Shown here: piece by piece, positions 42,940 to 53,745 of the stretch | How the letters are laid out: the number at the start of each line of letters is the position of its first letter | How positions within the stretch are numbered: the first letter of the stretch is position 1 | From: Streptomyces sp. 6-11-2 | Lineage (GTDB): Bacteria > Actinomycetota > Actinomycetes > Streptomycetales > Streptomycetaceae | Direction of reading: 5' to 3' | DNA: 64,000 nucleotides | Assembly: GCF_006540305.1 (NCBI RefSeq) | Contig: NZ_BJOR01000001.1 | Location: 2,728,001-2,792,000, forward strand | Notes under the pieces: generated by a model | Told to the model about the DNA's origin: nothing | Seen by the model: only the letters and a program-made list of their open reading frames with translations | Databases searched by the model: none | Made by a program: the position numbers and the translations under genes

Positions 42940-45060
42940 CTACTTCTTGGGCTGGAAGGTCCCCGTCAGCGTCTTCCAGGTGCTCTTGCGCAGGTCGCTG
43001 TCCCACGTCGCGGCCTTCGCGCTGTACATCAGCGCGTGGCCGAGGTGGTCGTTCACCACGAACCCGCGGTCTATGGTGCGGTACTTGGTCCTGCCGTCAG
43101 CGTAGGTGAACTCCCAGTCGGCGGTGTTCCAGCCGCGGTACTCCACCTTCTCTATGCGCACCCTCTTGTACTGGGAGCGCACCATGTACTTCTCCTGGTT
43201 GGTCCAGTCGGTCACCGGGTCGCCCTTGGGCGTGGTCGTCCAGGCGACGAGCAGCCGCTGCCCGTCGGGGCCGGTGAAGCGGACCCCCGCGGAGTCGGTG
43301 CTCGCGTACTTCCAGCCCTCGGGCAGCCCGATGGAGAAGCCCTGCGCACCCTTGTACGTCGACGCCACGGCGGCACCGTCGTCGTCCCCGGACCTGTCCC
43401 CGCCGGAATCGGAACCCGCATCGGAACCGGAACCGGAATCGGAACCCGCACCGGAGCCCTCGCCCGACTTCCCGGCGTCGGTGTCCGTGGCCGGTGTGCC
43501 GCCGGAGCCGTCGGCCTCCGTCGCGGAGCCGGACCGGTCCCCGCCCGTGGCGGCCTCGTCGCTCGGGTCCTTCTTGGTGGAGGTGCCCGCGGACGAACCG
43601 GCGGTGGCGGCCGTGCGGTCGGCCGCGTTCTTGTCGTCGCCGCCCTTGTCGTCACCGCCGAGCGTGAAGGCGAGCACGGTGCCGATCACCGCGAGCACCA
43701 CGACCACCGCGACGATCACCAGCGTCCGCCGAGGCACCACGTCGGTGAGCGACGCCCTGGGCGCCGGGCGCGGCGGCAGGTCCAGGTCCGGCGGGGCCAT
43801 CACGGGCCACCCCGAACCGGACCGCCCCGCCTGCGCACCACCGGCGCCACTGCCCGAGGCGGACGCGGCCTTCGTCCCGGCCGCCGGAGGCTCCGTACGG
43901 GCCCCGGCCGCGGAGCCGGAGCCCGCCGGACCCGTGCCGGCGGATGCCGAGCCGGAACCGGCCCCGGCTGCCGCCGAGGGGTTCGGCCCCGGCGCCACGG
44001 CGCCCTTGCGCACCGAGCGCAGCGCCCCGCGCAGCCGATCGCCCGCCTCCTCGCCCCGCTTGCTCCCGGAACCCGGACCGGAACGTCCCGAACCGCCTTT
44101 GCGGGAACGCCCGTCCGGCTGCGGGGGCAGCGGGACGACCTTGGTCGCGTCCGCGGGCGGCTCCGGCTCGGCGTCCTTCTGCTCGGGCGCGTTGACGACG
44201 GCGTTGAGCATGGCCCGGGCGCCCGCGTCGTCGAGCCGCTCGACCGGGTCCTTGTTGAGCAGGCCGTGGATGACGTCCCTGAGTGGCCCGGCGTTCCTGG
44301 GCTCCTCCAGCGGTTCGGTCATCACCGCGGTCAGGGTGGCGATCGCCGAGCCCTTGTCGTACGGCGGGATGCCCTCCACCGCCGCGTAGAGCAGGCCGCC
44401 GAGCGACCACAGGTCGGCCGCCGGTCCGGGCTTGTGCCCGCGGGCCCGCTCCGGGGAGATGTAGGAGGGGGCGCCGACGAGCATGCCGGTGGAGGTGATG
44501 GACGGGTCGCCCTCGACCTGCGCGATGCCGAAGTCGGTGAGGACGACCCGGCCGTCGTCGGCGATGAGCACGTTGGACGGCTTCACGTCACGGTGCAGGA
44601 TGCCCTGGCCGTGCGCGGAGCGCAGCACGTCGAGGACCGCGAGCCCGACCTCGGCCGCCCGCCGCGGCTCCAGCAGCCCGTCCTCCCGGATGGCTTCGGC
44701 GAGAGACTTGCCCTCGACGAGCTCCATGACGATCCACGGACGGTCGTCCTCGTCGACCACGTCGAAGACGGTCACCGCGCTGGTGTCGCGGATGCGCGCG
44801 ATCGCCTTGGCCTCGCGCAGCGTACGCGTGATCAGCCGCCGCTTCTCGTCCTCGTCGATGTTCGACGGGAACCGCAGCTCCTTGACGGCCACGGTCCGGC
44901 CCAGGGTCTCGTCCTCGGCCCGCCACACCGTGCCCATGCCGCCGCGGCCGAGTACCTTCCCCAGCCGGTAGCGCCCGGCGAGAAGACGCTCACTCCTGTC
45001 CTGCAGAGAGTCCTGACGAGTGTCCTGACGGGGTGTGCCCGCCCGCTCCGCGTCCGACAT
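42940..45060 (-). CDS. Membrane Ser/Thr protein kinase 5 of five
   Basis: The protein has 706 residues. The kinase domain at about 30-290 has LGRGGMGTVWRA, Lys in VAVKEL, HRDVKPSN and DFGIAQ, all intact. A long Gly/Ser/Pro/Ala juxtamembrane region follows. One membrane helix lies at about 437-460 (TLVIVAVVVVLAVIGTVLAF). A Ser/Gly/Asp-rich stalk leads to an extracellular domain with GFSIGLPEGW, homologous to the other members. The ATG has GAGGGG about 4 bases upstream. As the first gene on the leftward strand it may set transcription of the array; 176 bp separate it from the pseudokinase gene. Confidence 0.9.
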   Translation of the reverse strand: MSDAERAGTPRQDTRQDSLQDRSERLLAGRYRLGKVLGRGGMGTVWRAEDETLGRTVAVKELRFPSNIDEDEKRRLITRTLREAKAIARIRDTSAVTVFDVVDEDDRPWIVMELVEGKSLAEAIREDGLLEPRRAAEVGLAVLDVLRSAHGQGILHRDVKPSNVLIADDGRVVLTDFGIAQVEGDPSITSTGMLVGAPSYISPERARGHKPGPAADLWSLGGLLYAAVEGIPPYDKGSAIATLTAVMTEPLEEPRNAGPLRDVIHGLLNKDPVERLDDAGARAMLNAVVNAPEQKDAEPEPPADATKVVPLPPQPDGRSRKGGSGRSGPGSGSKRGEEAGDRLRGALRSVRKGAVAPGPNPSAAAGAGSGSASAGTGPAGSGSAAGARTEPPAAGTKAASASGSGAGGAQAGRSGSGWPVMAPPDLDLPPRPAPRASLTDVVPRRTLVIVAVVVVLAVIGTVLAFTLGGDDKGGDDKNAADRTAATAGSSAGTSTKKDPSDEAATGGDRSGSATEADGSGGTPATDTDAGKSGEGSGAGSDSGSGSDAGSDSGGDRSGDDDGAAVASTYKGAQGFSIGLPEGWKYASTDSAGVRFTGPDGQRLLVAWTTTPKGDPVTDWTNQEKYMVRSQYKRVRIEKVEYRGWNTADWEFTYADGRTKYRTIDRGFVVNDHLGHALMYSAKAATWDSDLRKSTWKTLTGTFQPKK

Positions 45061-45316
45061 GCGTCCCCTCATGCAACCCGCCCTGACAGAGCCTCCATTG
45101 TCTCTCACCCGACAAGCACGCGACGCCCAGGGGCCCCCTGAAAACACCCCGGGGGCGGAGCCGAACGGCCCGGGCCACGCGTGGGCATGACGGGCCGTGA
45201 CAACAGGGCAGCCATGGGTGCCGACCCTTCGGACCATTCCGGCCATAATCTGCGCCGGATCCTCGCGGCACGTGTCGTGCGTCTCGCGCGGGACGGCGGG
45301 CCGGGCCCCGGCCGGT

Positions 45317-47023
45317 TCACAACGGCACGATGTCCGGTGCTCCCAGCCGGGCCGCGTCGGCGGTCAGGTCGTCGGGCTGGCGCTGCGACTCCCGCTCGGC
45401 CTCCACCCGCTTGTCGTAGTGCTCGACCTCGCGTTCGATCTGGTCCTTGTCCCAGCCCAGCACCGGCGCCATCAGCTCGGCGGCCTCCCGGGCGCTGCGC
45501 GTGCCCCGGTCGAAGGTCTCGATGGATATGCGCGTACGCCGGGTCAGTACGTCGTCCAGGTGCCGGGCACCCTCGTGGGAGGCGGCGTAGACGATCTCGG
45601 CGCGCAGATAGTCGTCGGCGGCCTTGAGGGGAGCGCCCAGCGTCGGGTCCTCGGCGACGAGGGCGAGCACCTCCCGGGCCGCCGACCCGAACCTCCTCAA
45701 CAGGTGCTCCACGCGCACCACATGGAGGCCGGTCTCGGCGGCTATGCGCGCCCGCGCGTTCCACAGGGCCGGGTAGCCCTCGGCGCCGAGCAGCGGGATC
45801 TCCTCGGTGACGCAGTCGGCGACGCGCATGTCGAGGCCGCGCACCGCCTCGTCGACGGCGTCCTTGGCCATCACCCGGTAGGTCGTGTACTTGCCACCCG
45901 CGATCACGACGAGGCCGGGCACCGGATGGACCACGGTGTGCTCGCGCGACAACTTGCTGGTGGCGTCGGACTCACCCGCCAGCAGCGGCCTCAGACCCGC
46001 GTAGACGCCCTGCACGTCGTCGCGGCCGAGCGGCACCGCGAGCACCGAGTTGACGTGCTCCAGGAGGTAGTCGATGTCGGCGCTGGAGGCGGCCGGATGC
46101 GCCTTGTCGAGGTCCCAGTCGGTGTCGGTGGTGCCCACGATCCAGTGCCGGCCCCAGGGGATCACGAAGAGCACGGACTTCTCGGTGCGCAGGATCAGCC
46201 CGGTGGTGGAGTTGATGCGGTCCTTGGGCACGACGAGGTGGATGCCCTTGGAGGCCCGGACGTGGAACTGACCGCGCTCCCCCACCATCGCCTGGGTGTC
46301 GTCGGTCCACACCCCGGTGGCGTTGACGATCTGCTTGGCGCGGATCTCGTACTCTCCGCCGCCCTCCACGTCCCGTACCCGCGCGCCGACGACCCGCTCG
46401 CCCTCGCGCAGGAATCCCGTGACCCGGGCGCGGTTGGCGGCCTTCGCGCCGTACGACACCGCCGTGCGCACCAGGGTGGCGACGAAGCGGGCGTCGTCCA
46501 TCTGGGCGTCGTAGTACTGAAGGGCGCCGACCAGGGCGTCCTTGCGCAGGCAGGGAGACACCCGCAGGGCCTGACGGCGGGTCAGGTGACGGTGCAGCGG
46601 CAGTCCCCGGCCGTGGCCGCGGGCCATCGACATGGCGTCGTACAGGGCGACGCCGGACCCGGCGTACAGGCGCTCCCAGCCCTGGTGCTGGAGCGGGTAG
46701 AGGAACGGCACCGGGCGGACCAGGTGGGGGGCGAGGCGTTCGAGCAGCAGGCCGCGCTCCTTCAGCGCCTCCCGGACCAGCGCGAAGTCGAGCATCTCCA
46801 GATAGCGCAGTCCGCCGTGTATCAGCTTGCTGGAGCGGCTCGACGTGCCCGACGCCCAGTCACGCGCCTCCACTATGCCGGTGGCCAGGCCGCGGGTGAC
46901 GGCGTCCAGAGCGGTGCCGGCGCCGACCACGCCTCCACCCACGACCAGGATGTCCAGCTCCCGCTCGGCCATGCCCGCCAGTGCCTCGGCGCGCTGCGCC
47001 GGCCCCAGTGTCGCTGTCCTCAC
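45317..47023 (-). CDS. glpD: Glycerol-3-phosphate dehydrogenase (FAD)
   Basis: The protein has 568 residues, typical for GlpD. FAD binding is shown by LDILVVGGGVVGAGTALDAV. SSRSSKLIHGGLRYLE, PWGRHWIVGTTDTDWD and IAGGKYTTYRVMAKDAVD are conserved GlpD blocks, and the C-terminal helical domain is complete. It oxidises glycerol-3-phosphate to dihydroxyacetone phosphate at the membrane, passing electrons to menaquinone. The GTG has GGGAGG about 5 bases upstream. It stands apart from glycerol uptake genes here; the divergent neighbour is a nucleotide-sugar dehydrogenase homologue. Confidence 0.94.
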   Translation of the reverse strand: MRTATLGPAQRAEALAGMAERELDILVVGGGVVGAGTALDAVTRGLATGIVEARDWASGTSSRSSKLIHGGLRYLEMLDFALVREALKERGLLLERLAPHLVRPVPFLYPLQHQGWERLYAGSGVALYDAMSMARGHGRGLPLHRHLTRRQALRVSPCLRKDALVGALQYYDAQMDDARFVATLVRTAVSYGAKAANRARVTGFLREGERVVGARVRDVEGGGEYEIRAKQIVNATGVWTDDTQAMVGERGQFHVRASKGIHLVVPKDRINSTTGLILRTEKSVLFVIPWGRHWIVGTTDTDWDLDKAHPAASSADIDYLLEHVNSVLAVPLGRDDVQGVYAGLRPLLAGESDATSKLSREHTVVHPVPGLVVIAGGKYTTYRVMAKDAVDEAVRGLDMRVADCVTEEIPLLGAEGYPALWNARARIAAETGLHVVRVEHLLRRFGSAAREVLALVAEDPTLGAPLKAADDYLRAEIVYAASHEGARHLDDVLTRRTRISIETFDRGTRSAREAAELMAPVLGWDKDQIEREVEHYDKRVEAERESQRQPDDLTADAARLGAPDIVPL

Positions 47024-47323
47024 CGCTGCCTCCCGCTGTCGGTCGCGCCGGCCGCACCCGTCGGGCGAAGCCCGTTCCCATCCCCCATGCCTCTAGCGTG
47101 TCCCCCCGCCTCCTGCCCATGCCCAAATTCTGACCGGGTTGCCCGCCTTCAGCCACCAGTCACCCCCCGCCTGTGGACAACTCCGCGGGCCCACCGAGAA
47201 ACACGCTGGTCAATCCCGCATAACGGTCATATTTACTCCTAGTCTGACATTGCGCTCGCTCGTCTTGCCCACAGGACTTGCGTGCCCGCCACGCCTCGGT
47301 TACCGGGAAGGACCGCCCACGCC
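47024..47323. other. Divergent 300-bp spacer, glpD and sugar-dehydrogenase homologue
   Basis: No gene is visible. The A/T-richer stretch at about 47215-47255 probably holds the rightward promoter, but I cannot assign -35 and -10 boxes with confidence. Confidence 0.4.
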
Positions 47324-48532
47324 ATGCCCGCAGATCTCGCCGTCATCGGACTCGGCCCGCTCGGACTGCCCCTGGCCCAGGCCGCCGTCTCCGCCGGCAT
47401 CCCCACCCTCGGGTACCGCACCGGGAACGAGTCCGGCTCCCTCAGCCCCGCCGAACTGCGCCGGATGCTCGCGGAGGGCTTCCGGCCCGCCAGCAACCCG
47501 GCCGAACTGGGCCGGGTGCGCACGGCGGTGATCTGCGCGCCGACCCCGCGGGGCGCGGACGGCGGGATCGACCTGAGCCAGGTGGAGGCCGGCGCCCGCG
47601 CGCTCGCCGGGCAGCTGCGCCCGCACACCACCGTGATCCTGGAGTCGCCCGCGCACCCCGGGACGACGGAGGAGTTCCTGCTCCCGCTGCTGGAGAAGGG
47701 CTCGGGGCTGCGGGCGGGCCGCGACTTCCACCTCGCCTACTCGCCCAGCCGCGTCGACCCCGGCAACCGCGGGATCACCCCGGCCAACACGCCCAAGGTG
47801 ATCGGCGGCCTCACCCCGGCCTGCACCGAGTCGGCCGCGGCCTTCTACGGGCGGTTGACCGACAAGGTGGTGCGCGCACGAGGGTTGAGGGAGGCGGAGA
47901 CGGTCCAGCTCCTGGAGACCAACTACCGGCACGTCAACATCGCCCTGGTCAACGAGATGGCCGTGCTCTGCCACGACCTGGGCGTCGACCTGTGGGACGT
48001 CCTGCGCTGCGCGGAGACCAAGCCGTACGGCTTCCAGGCCTTCCGCCCCGGCCCCGGCGTCGGCGGCCACGGTCTCCCGCAGGACCTGGCCGGCCACGCG
48101 GGCTGCGGGCTGCGCATGGTGGAACTCGCCGAGCAGGTCAACGGCCGCATGCCGCGCTACGTCGTCCAGCGCGCCGCCGCCCTGCTGAACGAGCATGGCA
48201 AGTCGGCGCGGGGCGCCCGGGTCCTGTTGCTCGGCGTCACGTACAAGGCCGACCTCGCCGACCTCCAGGGCACGCCGGCCGAGGAGATCGCCGTCCGGCT
48301 GACGGGCCTCGGCGCCTCGGTCAGCTACCACGACCCGTACGTGCCCGCGTGGAGCGTCCGTGACCGGCCCGTGCCCCGCGCGGACGGCCTGTACGAGGCG
48401 GTGGCCGACGCCGACCTGACGATCCTGCTCCAGCAGCACCGCACGTACGACCTCCAGGGCCTGTCGGTGAAGGCGCAGCTGCTGCTGGACACACGGGGGG
48501 CCGCGCCCACGGGGGCGGCGCATCGGTTGTGA
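47324..48532 (+). CDS. UDP-glucose/GDP-mannose dehydrogenase homologue without catalytic Cys
   Basis: The protein has 402 residues. The N-terminal NAD domain starts LAVIGLGPLGLPLAQAA. The central domain has LLETNYRHVNIALVNEMA, and the C-terminal domain has LLLGVTYKADLADLQGTPAEEIA, as in UDP-ManNAc dehydrogenases. The usual GGHC motif with the thiohemiacetal Cys reads GPGVGGHGLPQD here, with Gly in place of Cys, so four-electron oxidation to a uronic acid is unlikely. It could carry out a partial reaction, bind nucleotide sugar, or be inactive. The ATG at 47324 is preferred, with GGAAGGA about 12 bases upstream; GTG 47282 in the same frame is possible. Confidence 0.85.
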   Translation: MPADLAVIGLGPLGLPLAQAAVSAGIPTLGYRTGNESGSLSPAELRRMLAEGFRPASNPAELGRVRTAVICAPTPRGADGGIDLSQVEAGARALAGQLRPHTTVILESPAHPGTTEEFLLPLLEKGSGLRAGRDFHLAYSPSRVDPGNRGITPANTPKVIGGLTPACTESAAAFYGRLTDKVVRARGLREAETVQLLETNYRHVNIALVNEMAVLCHDLGVDLWDVLRCAETKPYGFQAFRPGPGVGGHGLPQDLAGHAGCGLRMVELAEQVNGRMPRYVVQRAAALLNEHGKSARGARVLLLGVTYKADLADLQGTPAEEIAVRLTGLGASVSYHDPYVPAWSVRDRPVPRADGLYEAVADADLTILLQQHRTYDLQGLSVKAQLLLDTRGAAPTGAAHRL

Positions 48533-48656
48533 AAGGAGCGCGCGCGGGTGCTTCGGGCCTCTGCGGCTGGTAGCCGAAGCCGGAAGCGGCCCCTTACCCG
48601 CGTATTCGCCCCGAGGGAAACCGTGCGCCCCCGTCTCGCAATACGCGCCCCGACCT

Positions 48657-48727
48657 GCGCGGACACCCGGCACGTGCGCGGACACCCGGCACGTGCGAAG
48701 GGGCCCGGCACGTGCGAAGGGGCCCGG
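48657..48727. repeat. Four 19-bp tandem units in convergent spacer
   Basis: Two copies of GCGCGGACACCCGGCACGT are followed by two of GCGAAGGGGCCCGGCACGT, the last partial. They share the CCCGGCACGT core. They lie between two convergent genes, and the final unit runs into the terminator stem. Confidence 0.8.
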
Positions 48728-48754
48728 GCCCGCGTGAGCGGGTGACCGGGCCCC
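48719..48754. terminator. Terminator between sugar-dehydrogenase homologue and guaB3
   Basis: GGGGCCCGG and CCGGGCCCC form the outer stem, with CCCGC and GCGGG pairing inside around GTGA. It is 24 bp from the guaB3 stop. Confidence 0.8.
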
Positions 48755-48778
48755 TGGCGTGGGCCGTGGACGCTGGGG

Positions 48779-49903
48779 CTACCGCTTGTGCTGCGAGTCC
48801 CCCACCGTCACCTCGACCCGCTGGAACTCCTTGAGCTCGCTGTAGCCGGTCGTGGCCATGGCGCGGCGCAGGGCGCCGAAGAAGTTCATGGAGCCGTCGG
48901 GGGTGTGCGAGGGGCCCGTGAGAACCTCCTCGATCGTGCCCACCGTGCCCAGGTCGACCTTCTTGCCGCGCGGCAGCTCCTCGTTGACGGCCTCCATGCC
49001 CCAGTGGTGGCCCTTGCCGGGCGCGTCGGTGGCGCGGGCCAGTGGGGAACCCATCATCACGGAGTCGGCGCCGCAGGCGATCGCCTTGGGCAGGTCGCCG
49101 GACCAGCCGACGCCGCCGTCCGCGATCACGTGCACGTACCGGCCGCCGGACTCGTCCATGTAGTCGCGGCGGGCGGCGGCCACGTCGGCGACCGCGGTGG
49201 CCATCGGGACCTGGATGCCGAGCACGTTGCGCGTGGTGTGCGCGGCGCCGCCGCCGAAGCCGACCAGGACACCGGCCGCGCCGGTGCGCATCAGGTGCAG
49301 GGCCGCGGTGTAGGTGGCGCAGCCGCCGACGATCACCGGGACGTCGAGCTCGTAGATGAACTGCTTGAGGTTCAGCGGCTCGTGCGAGGACGACACGTGC
49401 TCCGCCGAGACCGTCGTGCCGCGGATGACGAAGATGTCCACGCCCGCGTCGACGACGGCCTTGGAGAACTGGGCGGTGCGCTGCGGGGAGAGGGCGGCGG
49501 CGGTGACCACGCCCGAGTCGCGCACCTGCTTGATCCGCGCGCCGATCAGCTCCTCCTTGATGGGAGCGGCGTAGATCTCCTGAAGGCGGCGGGTCGCGGC
49601 CTCGGCGGGCAGCTCGGCGATCTCGTCGAGCAGCGGCTGCGGGTCCTCGTACCGCGTCCACAGGCCCTCGAGGTTGAGTACGCCCAGGCCGCCCAGCTCG
49701 CCGATGTGGATGGCCGTGGCCGGGGAGACGACCGAGTCCATGGGGGCGGCCAGGAAGGGCAGCTCGAAGCGGTAGGCGTCGATCTGCCAGGCGATGGAGA
49801 CCTCCTTCGGGTCCCGCGTACGGCGGCTGGGGACGACGGCGATGTCGTCGAAGGCGTACGCCCGGCGGCCGCGCTTGCCGCGCCCGATCTCGATCTCAGT
49901 CAC
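48779..49903 (-). CDS. guaB3: GuaB3 family IMP dehydrogenase-related protein
   Basis: This 374-residue TIM barrel starts EIEIGRGKRGRRAYAFDDIAVVPS and lacks CBS domains. IMPDH-like blocks are visible (LPFLAAPMDSVVSPATA, VIVGGCATYTAALHLMRTG, VIADGGVGWSGDLPKAIACGAD). The catalytic-loop Cys of true IMPDH is replaced: the barrel reads GGGAAHTTRNVLG where GxGSxCTTR would be. It is therefore GuaB3 rather than a proven IMP dehydrogenase; GMP reductase-like or regulatory roles have been proposed for related proteins. The GTG at 49903 has AAGG about 9 bases upstream. It follows guaB by 130 bp on the same strand. Confidence 0.88.
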   Translation of the reverse strand: MTEIEIGRGKRGRRAYAFDDIAVVPSRRTRDPKEVSIAWQIDAYRFELPFLAAPMDSVVSPATAIHIGELGGLGVLNLEGLWTRYEDPQPLLDEIAELPAEAATRRLQEIYAAPIKEELIGARIKQVRDSGVVTAAALSPQRTAQFSKAVVDAGVDIFVIRGTTVSAEHVSSSHEPLNLKQFIYELDVPVIVGGCATYTAALHLMRTGAAGVLVGFGGGAAHTTRNVLGIQVPMATAVADVAAARRDYMDESGGRYVHVIADGGVGWSGDLPKAIACGADSVMMGSPLARATDAPGKGHHWGMEAVNEELPRGKKVDLGTVGTIEEVLTGPSHTPDGSMNFFGALRRAMATTGYSELKEFQRVEVTVGDSQHKR

Positions 49904-50032
49904 GTCTGTGGCCTTTCCCTGATGCGTTGCAGCGTCTTCCAGTATCGCCGACACCCACGACAAGGGCGGCCCCGGATGCTCCGGGGCCGCCCTGCGCACG
50001 CCTCACGCGTGCGCGTGCGTCACTGCTCGCCG

Positions 50033-51583
<1,551 letters not shown>

Positions 51584-51704
51584 CTAACGGGAAGCGCGGC
51601 TCTCTCATTCCACGGTTCTGAGAGGCTCCGCTCTTCGTATGTTCGTACGAAACCGCCCGGGTGCGTGTTCATCCGGAGCCGTGCGTGCGGGGCGGGACCG
51701 CCGC

Positions 51705-52292
51705 CTACTGTTCGGCCAGGGCGCGCAGCCGGCTGAGCGCCCGGTGCTGGGCCACCCGGACCGCGCCTGGTGACATTCCCAACATCTGTCCCGTTTCCTC
51801 CGCGGTCAACCCCACCGCGATGCGCAGCAGCAGCAGCTCGCGCTGGTTCTCCGGAAGGCTGGCCAGCAGCTTCTTGGCCCACTCGGCGTCGCTGCTGAGC
51901 AGGGCGCGCTCCTCGGGGCCGAGGGAGTCGTCCGGACGCTCGGGCATCTCGTCCGAGGGCACGGCCGTCGAGCCCGGGTGCCGCATGGCGGCGCGCTGGA
52001 GGTCGGCGACCTTGTGGGCGGCGATGGCGAAGACGAAGGCCTCGAAGGGGCGCCCGGTGTCCTTGTAGCGCGGCAGGGCCAGCAGGACCGCGACGCAGAC
52101 CTCCTGGGCCAGGTCCTCGACGAAGTGCCGGGCGTCGCCGGGGAGCCGGGACAGCCGGGTACGGCAGTAGCGCAGCGCCAGCGGATGCACACGGGCGAGC
52201 AGATCGTGCGTGGCCTGCTCGTCGCCGTCGACGGCGCGGTGGACGAGCGCACCGATCGCCCCTTGGGCAAGTGCCGCCTGGTCGTCGCGCAT
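51705..52292 (-). CDS. shbA: ECF-type sigma factor, probably ShbA
   Basis: This 195-residue sigma factor has region 2 ([20 protein letters not shown], then [20 protein letters not shown]) and region 4 ([37 protein letters not shown]). It has no region 3 and no extra domains. Its place between guaB and bldM matches what I recall for ShbA, which drives transcription of hrdB, the main sigma gene, in Streptomyces. The symbol rests on that synteny. The ATG at 52292 is used; an in-frame ATG at 52382 would add 30 unconserved-looking residues. Confidence 0.8.
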   Translation of the reverse strand: MRDDQAALAQGAIGALVHRAVDGDEQATHDLLARVHPLALRYCRTRLSRLPGDARHFVEDLAQEVCVAVLLALPRYKDTGRPFEAFVFAIAAHKVADLQRAAMRHPGSTAVPSDEMPERPDDSLGPEERALLSSDAEWAKKLLASLPENQRELLLLRIAVGLTAEETGQMLGMSPGAVRVAQHRALSRLRALAEQ

Positions 52293-52752
52293 CGGTCCAT
52301 GGTGCCTTGACGTCGTCCGTTCCGTGGCACCGCCTTCGTGGTTGTGCACCGAAGCGTTATGAGCAGGTGCGGCGAAGCTCATCCCCTGCGCCCTCCCCTT
52401 CCGCTCGACCAACTCGTCCCCGAGGAACTCCACACCCTCAAGGATGCGTCATCCGCGGCGAAACGAGCAGCAGGCACCCGGCGGGGCGCTTTGCCACCGG
52501 CGTCCGCGGTGCGGTATGGCACGTCATCCGCGGTCCGGGCCCACGCTCTCACCGGGCCGCGACGGCCGCCGGCCGCCGCCCGGCCGCCCGGGACCGGGGA
52601 GCCCGGGGCGCGGAGCCCTTGTGGAGACGTACGAGCGGCACGGCCGCACGACCGGCAGACCGGACGCCCCCCACGCTCGTTGCCGTGCGTGGGGGTGGCG
52701 TCGCGTGCCGGTACGCCGGATGGGGGCGATCCGACCGGGATCCGCACGGGTC

Positions 52753-53364
52753 CTAGCGGACCAGGCCCCAGCGGAATCCGAGGGCCACCGCGTGCGCGCG
52801 GTCCGAGGCGCCGAGCTTCTTGAACAGCCGGCGGGCGTGGGTCTTGACCGTGTCCTCGGAGAGGAACAGCTCGCGGCCGATCTCCGCGTTCGAGCGGCCG
52901 TGACTCATGCCCTCCAGGACCTGGATCTCCCGCGCGGTGAGGGTGGGCGCGGCGCCCATCTCGGCCGAGCGCAGCCGACGCGGCGCCAGCCGCCAGGTGG
53001 GGTCGGCGAGGGCCTGCGTCACCGTGGCCCGCAGCTCCGCGCGGGAGGCGTCCTTGTGCAGGTACCCGCGCGCCCCGGCGGCCACGGCGAGCGCCACGCC
53101 GTCGAGGTCCTCGGCGACGGTGAGCATGATGATGCGCGCGCCGGGGTCCGCGGAGAGCAGGCGCCGGACGGTCTCGACGCCTCCCAGTCCGGGCATGCGC
53201 ACGTCCATGAGAATGAGGTCGGAGCGGTCGGCGCCCCAGCGGCGGAGGACCTCCTCGCCGTTGGCCGCCGTCGTCACGCGCTCGACGCCGGGCACGGTCG
53301 CGACCGCGCGGCGCAGCGCCTCTCGAGCAAGCGGGGAGTCGTCGCAGACGAGGACGGATGTCAT
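52753..53364 (-). CDS. bldM: BldM, atypical response regulator of development
   Basis: The protein has 203 residues. The receiver domain has VLVCDDSPLAREALRRAV and the Asp in LILMDVRMPGL. The LuxR-type helix-turn-helix (LTAREIQVLEGMSHGRSNAE, SEDTVKTHARRLFKKLG) is intact. BldM activates early developmental genes as a homodimer and late sporulation genes with WhiI, and is known to work without classical phosphorylation. Gene position beside whiD and the sigma factor supports the name. A near-ideal sigma-BldN promoter stands upstream at 53489-53516, leaving an untranslated leader of about 115 bases. Confidence 0.95.
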   Translation of the reverse strand: MTSVLVCDDSPLAREALRRAVATVPGVERVTTAANGEEVLRRWGADRSDLILMDVRMPGLGGVETVRRLLSADPGARIIMLTVAEDLDGVALAVAAGARGYLHKDASRAELRATVTQALADPTWRLAPRRLRSAEMGAAPTLTAREIQVLEGMSHGRSNAEIGRELFLSEDTVKTHARRLFKKLGASDRAHAVALGFRWGLVR

Positions 53365-53488
53365 GGCCGTCCTCCGCAGCTGATGCGCGTCACCTTGAGC
53401 CTCCAGGCTGGTACGGAATCGTCACCTGTGCGGTCGACCGTCTCGGACGCCCGCCCGAGCGCTTGTGTTCTCAACCGCCTCCGCACTC

Positions 53489-53516
53489 TCAACGACGGTC
53501 ACTCGAAAGAGTTACG
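53489..53516 (-). promoter_or_regulatory. Sigma-BldN promoter of bldM
   Basis: On the minus strand CGTAAC (-35) is followed after exactly 16 bases by CGTTGA (-10). This equals the sequence I know for the sigma-BldN-dependent bldM promoter. Transcription should begin near 53480. Confidence 0.88.
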
Positions 53517-53674
53517 GGGCTGTACGCCGTCTTCGGCACTCTACGTGAGGGAACGGACACAGAGCAGACATGAACGTCAGACCCTCAACTTTTCATCACA
53601 AGCTATGCCCCATTTGGCCCCTTTTCTTCCCGTTTCTAGGTGTCTGGAGCTAGATTCGCAATGAGTCATATTTT

Positions 53675-53695
53675 CATCTCCTTAGATCGGAGATG
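53675..53695. promoter_or_regulatory. Inverted repeat upstream of whiD
   Basis: CATCTCC and GGAGATG are perfect inverted copies around TTAGATC, 50 bp before the whiD start. It is a candidate operator for a developmental regulator, or a leader hairpin. Confidence 0.5.
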
Positions 53696-53745
53696 TACGG
53701 TCGTTGGCACCGTATCCGCCACGAACGGCTACAAGGGGTCACGTA

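Larger units (their letters stand above)
53365..53745. other. Divergent regulatory region between bldM and whiD
   Basis: This 381-bp spacer has no gene and is much richer in A/T than its surroundings at about 53580-53700. It holds the sigma-BldN promoter of bldM and an inverted repeat before whiD, and must carry the whiD promoters too. Confidence 0.7.
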
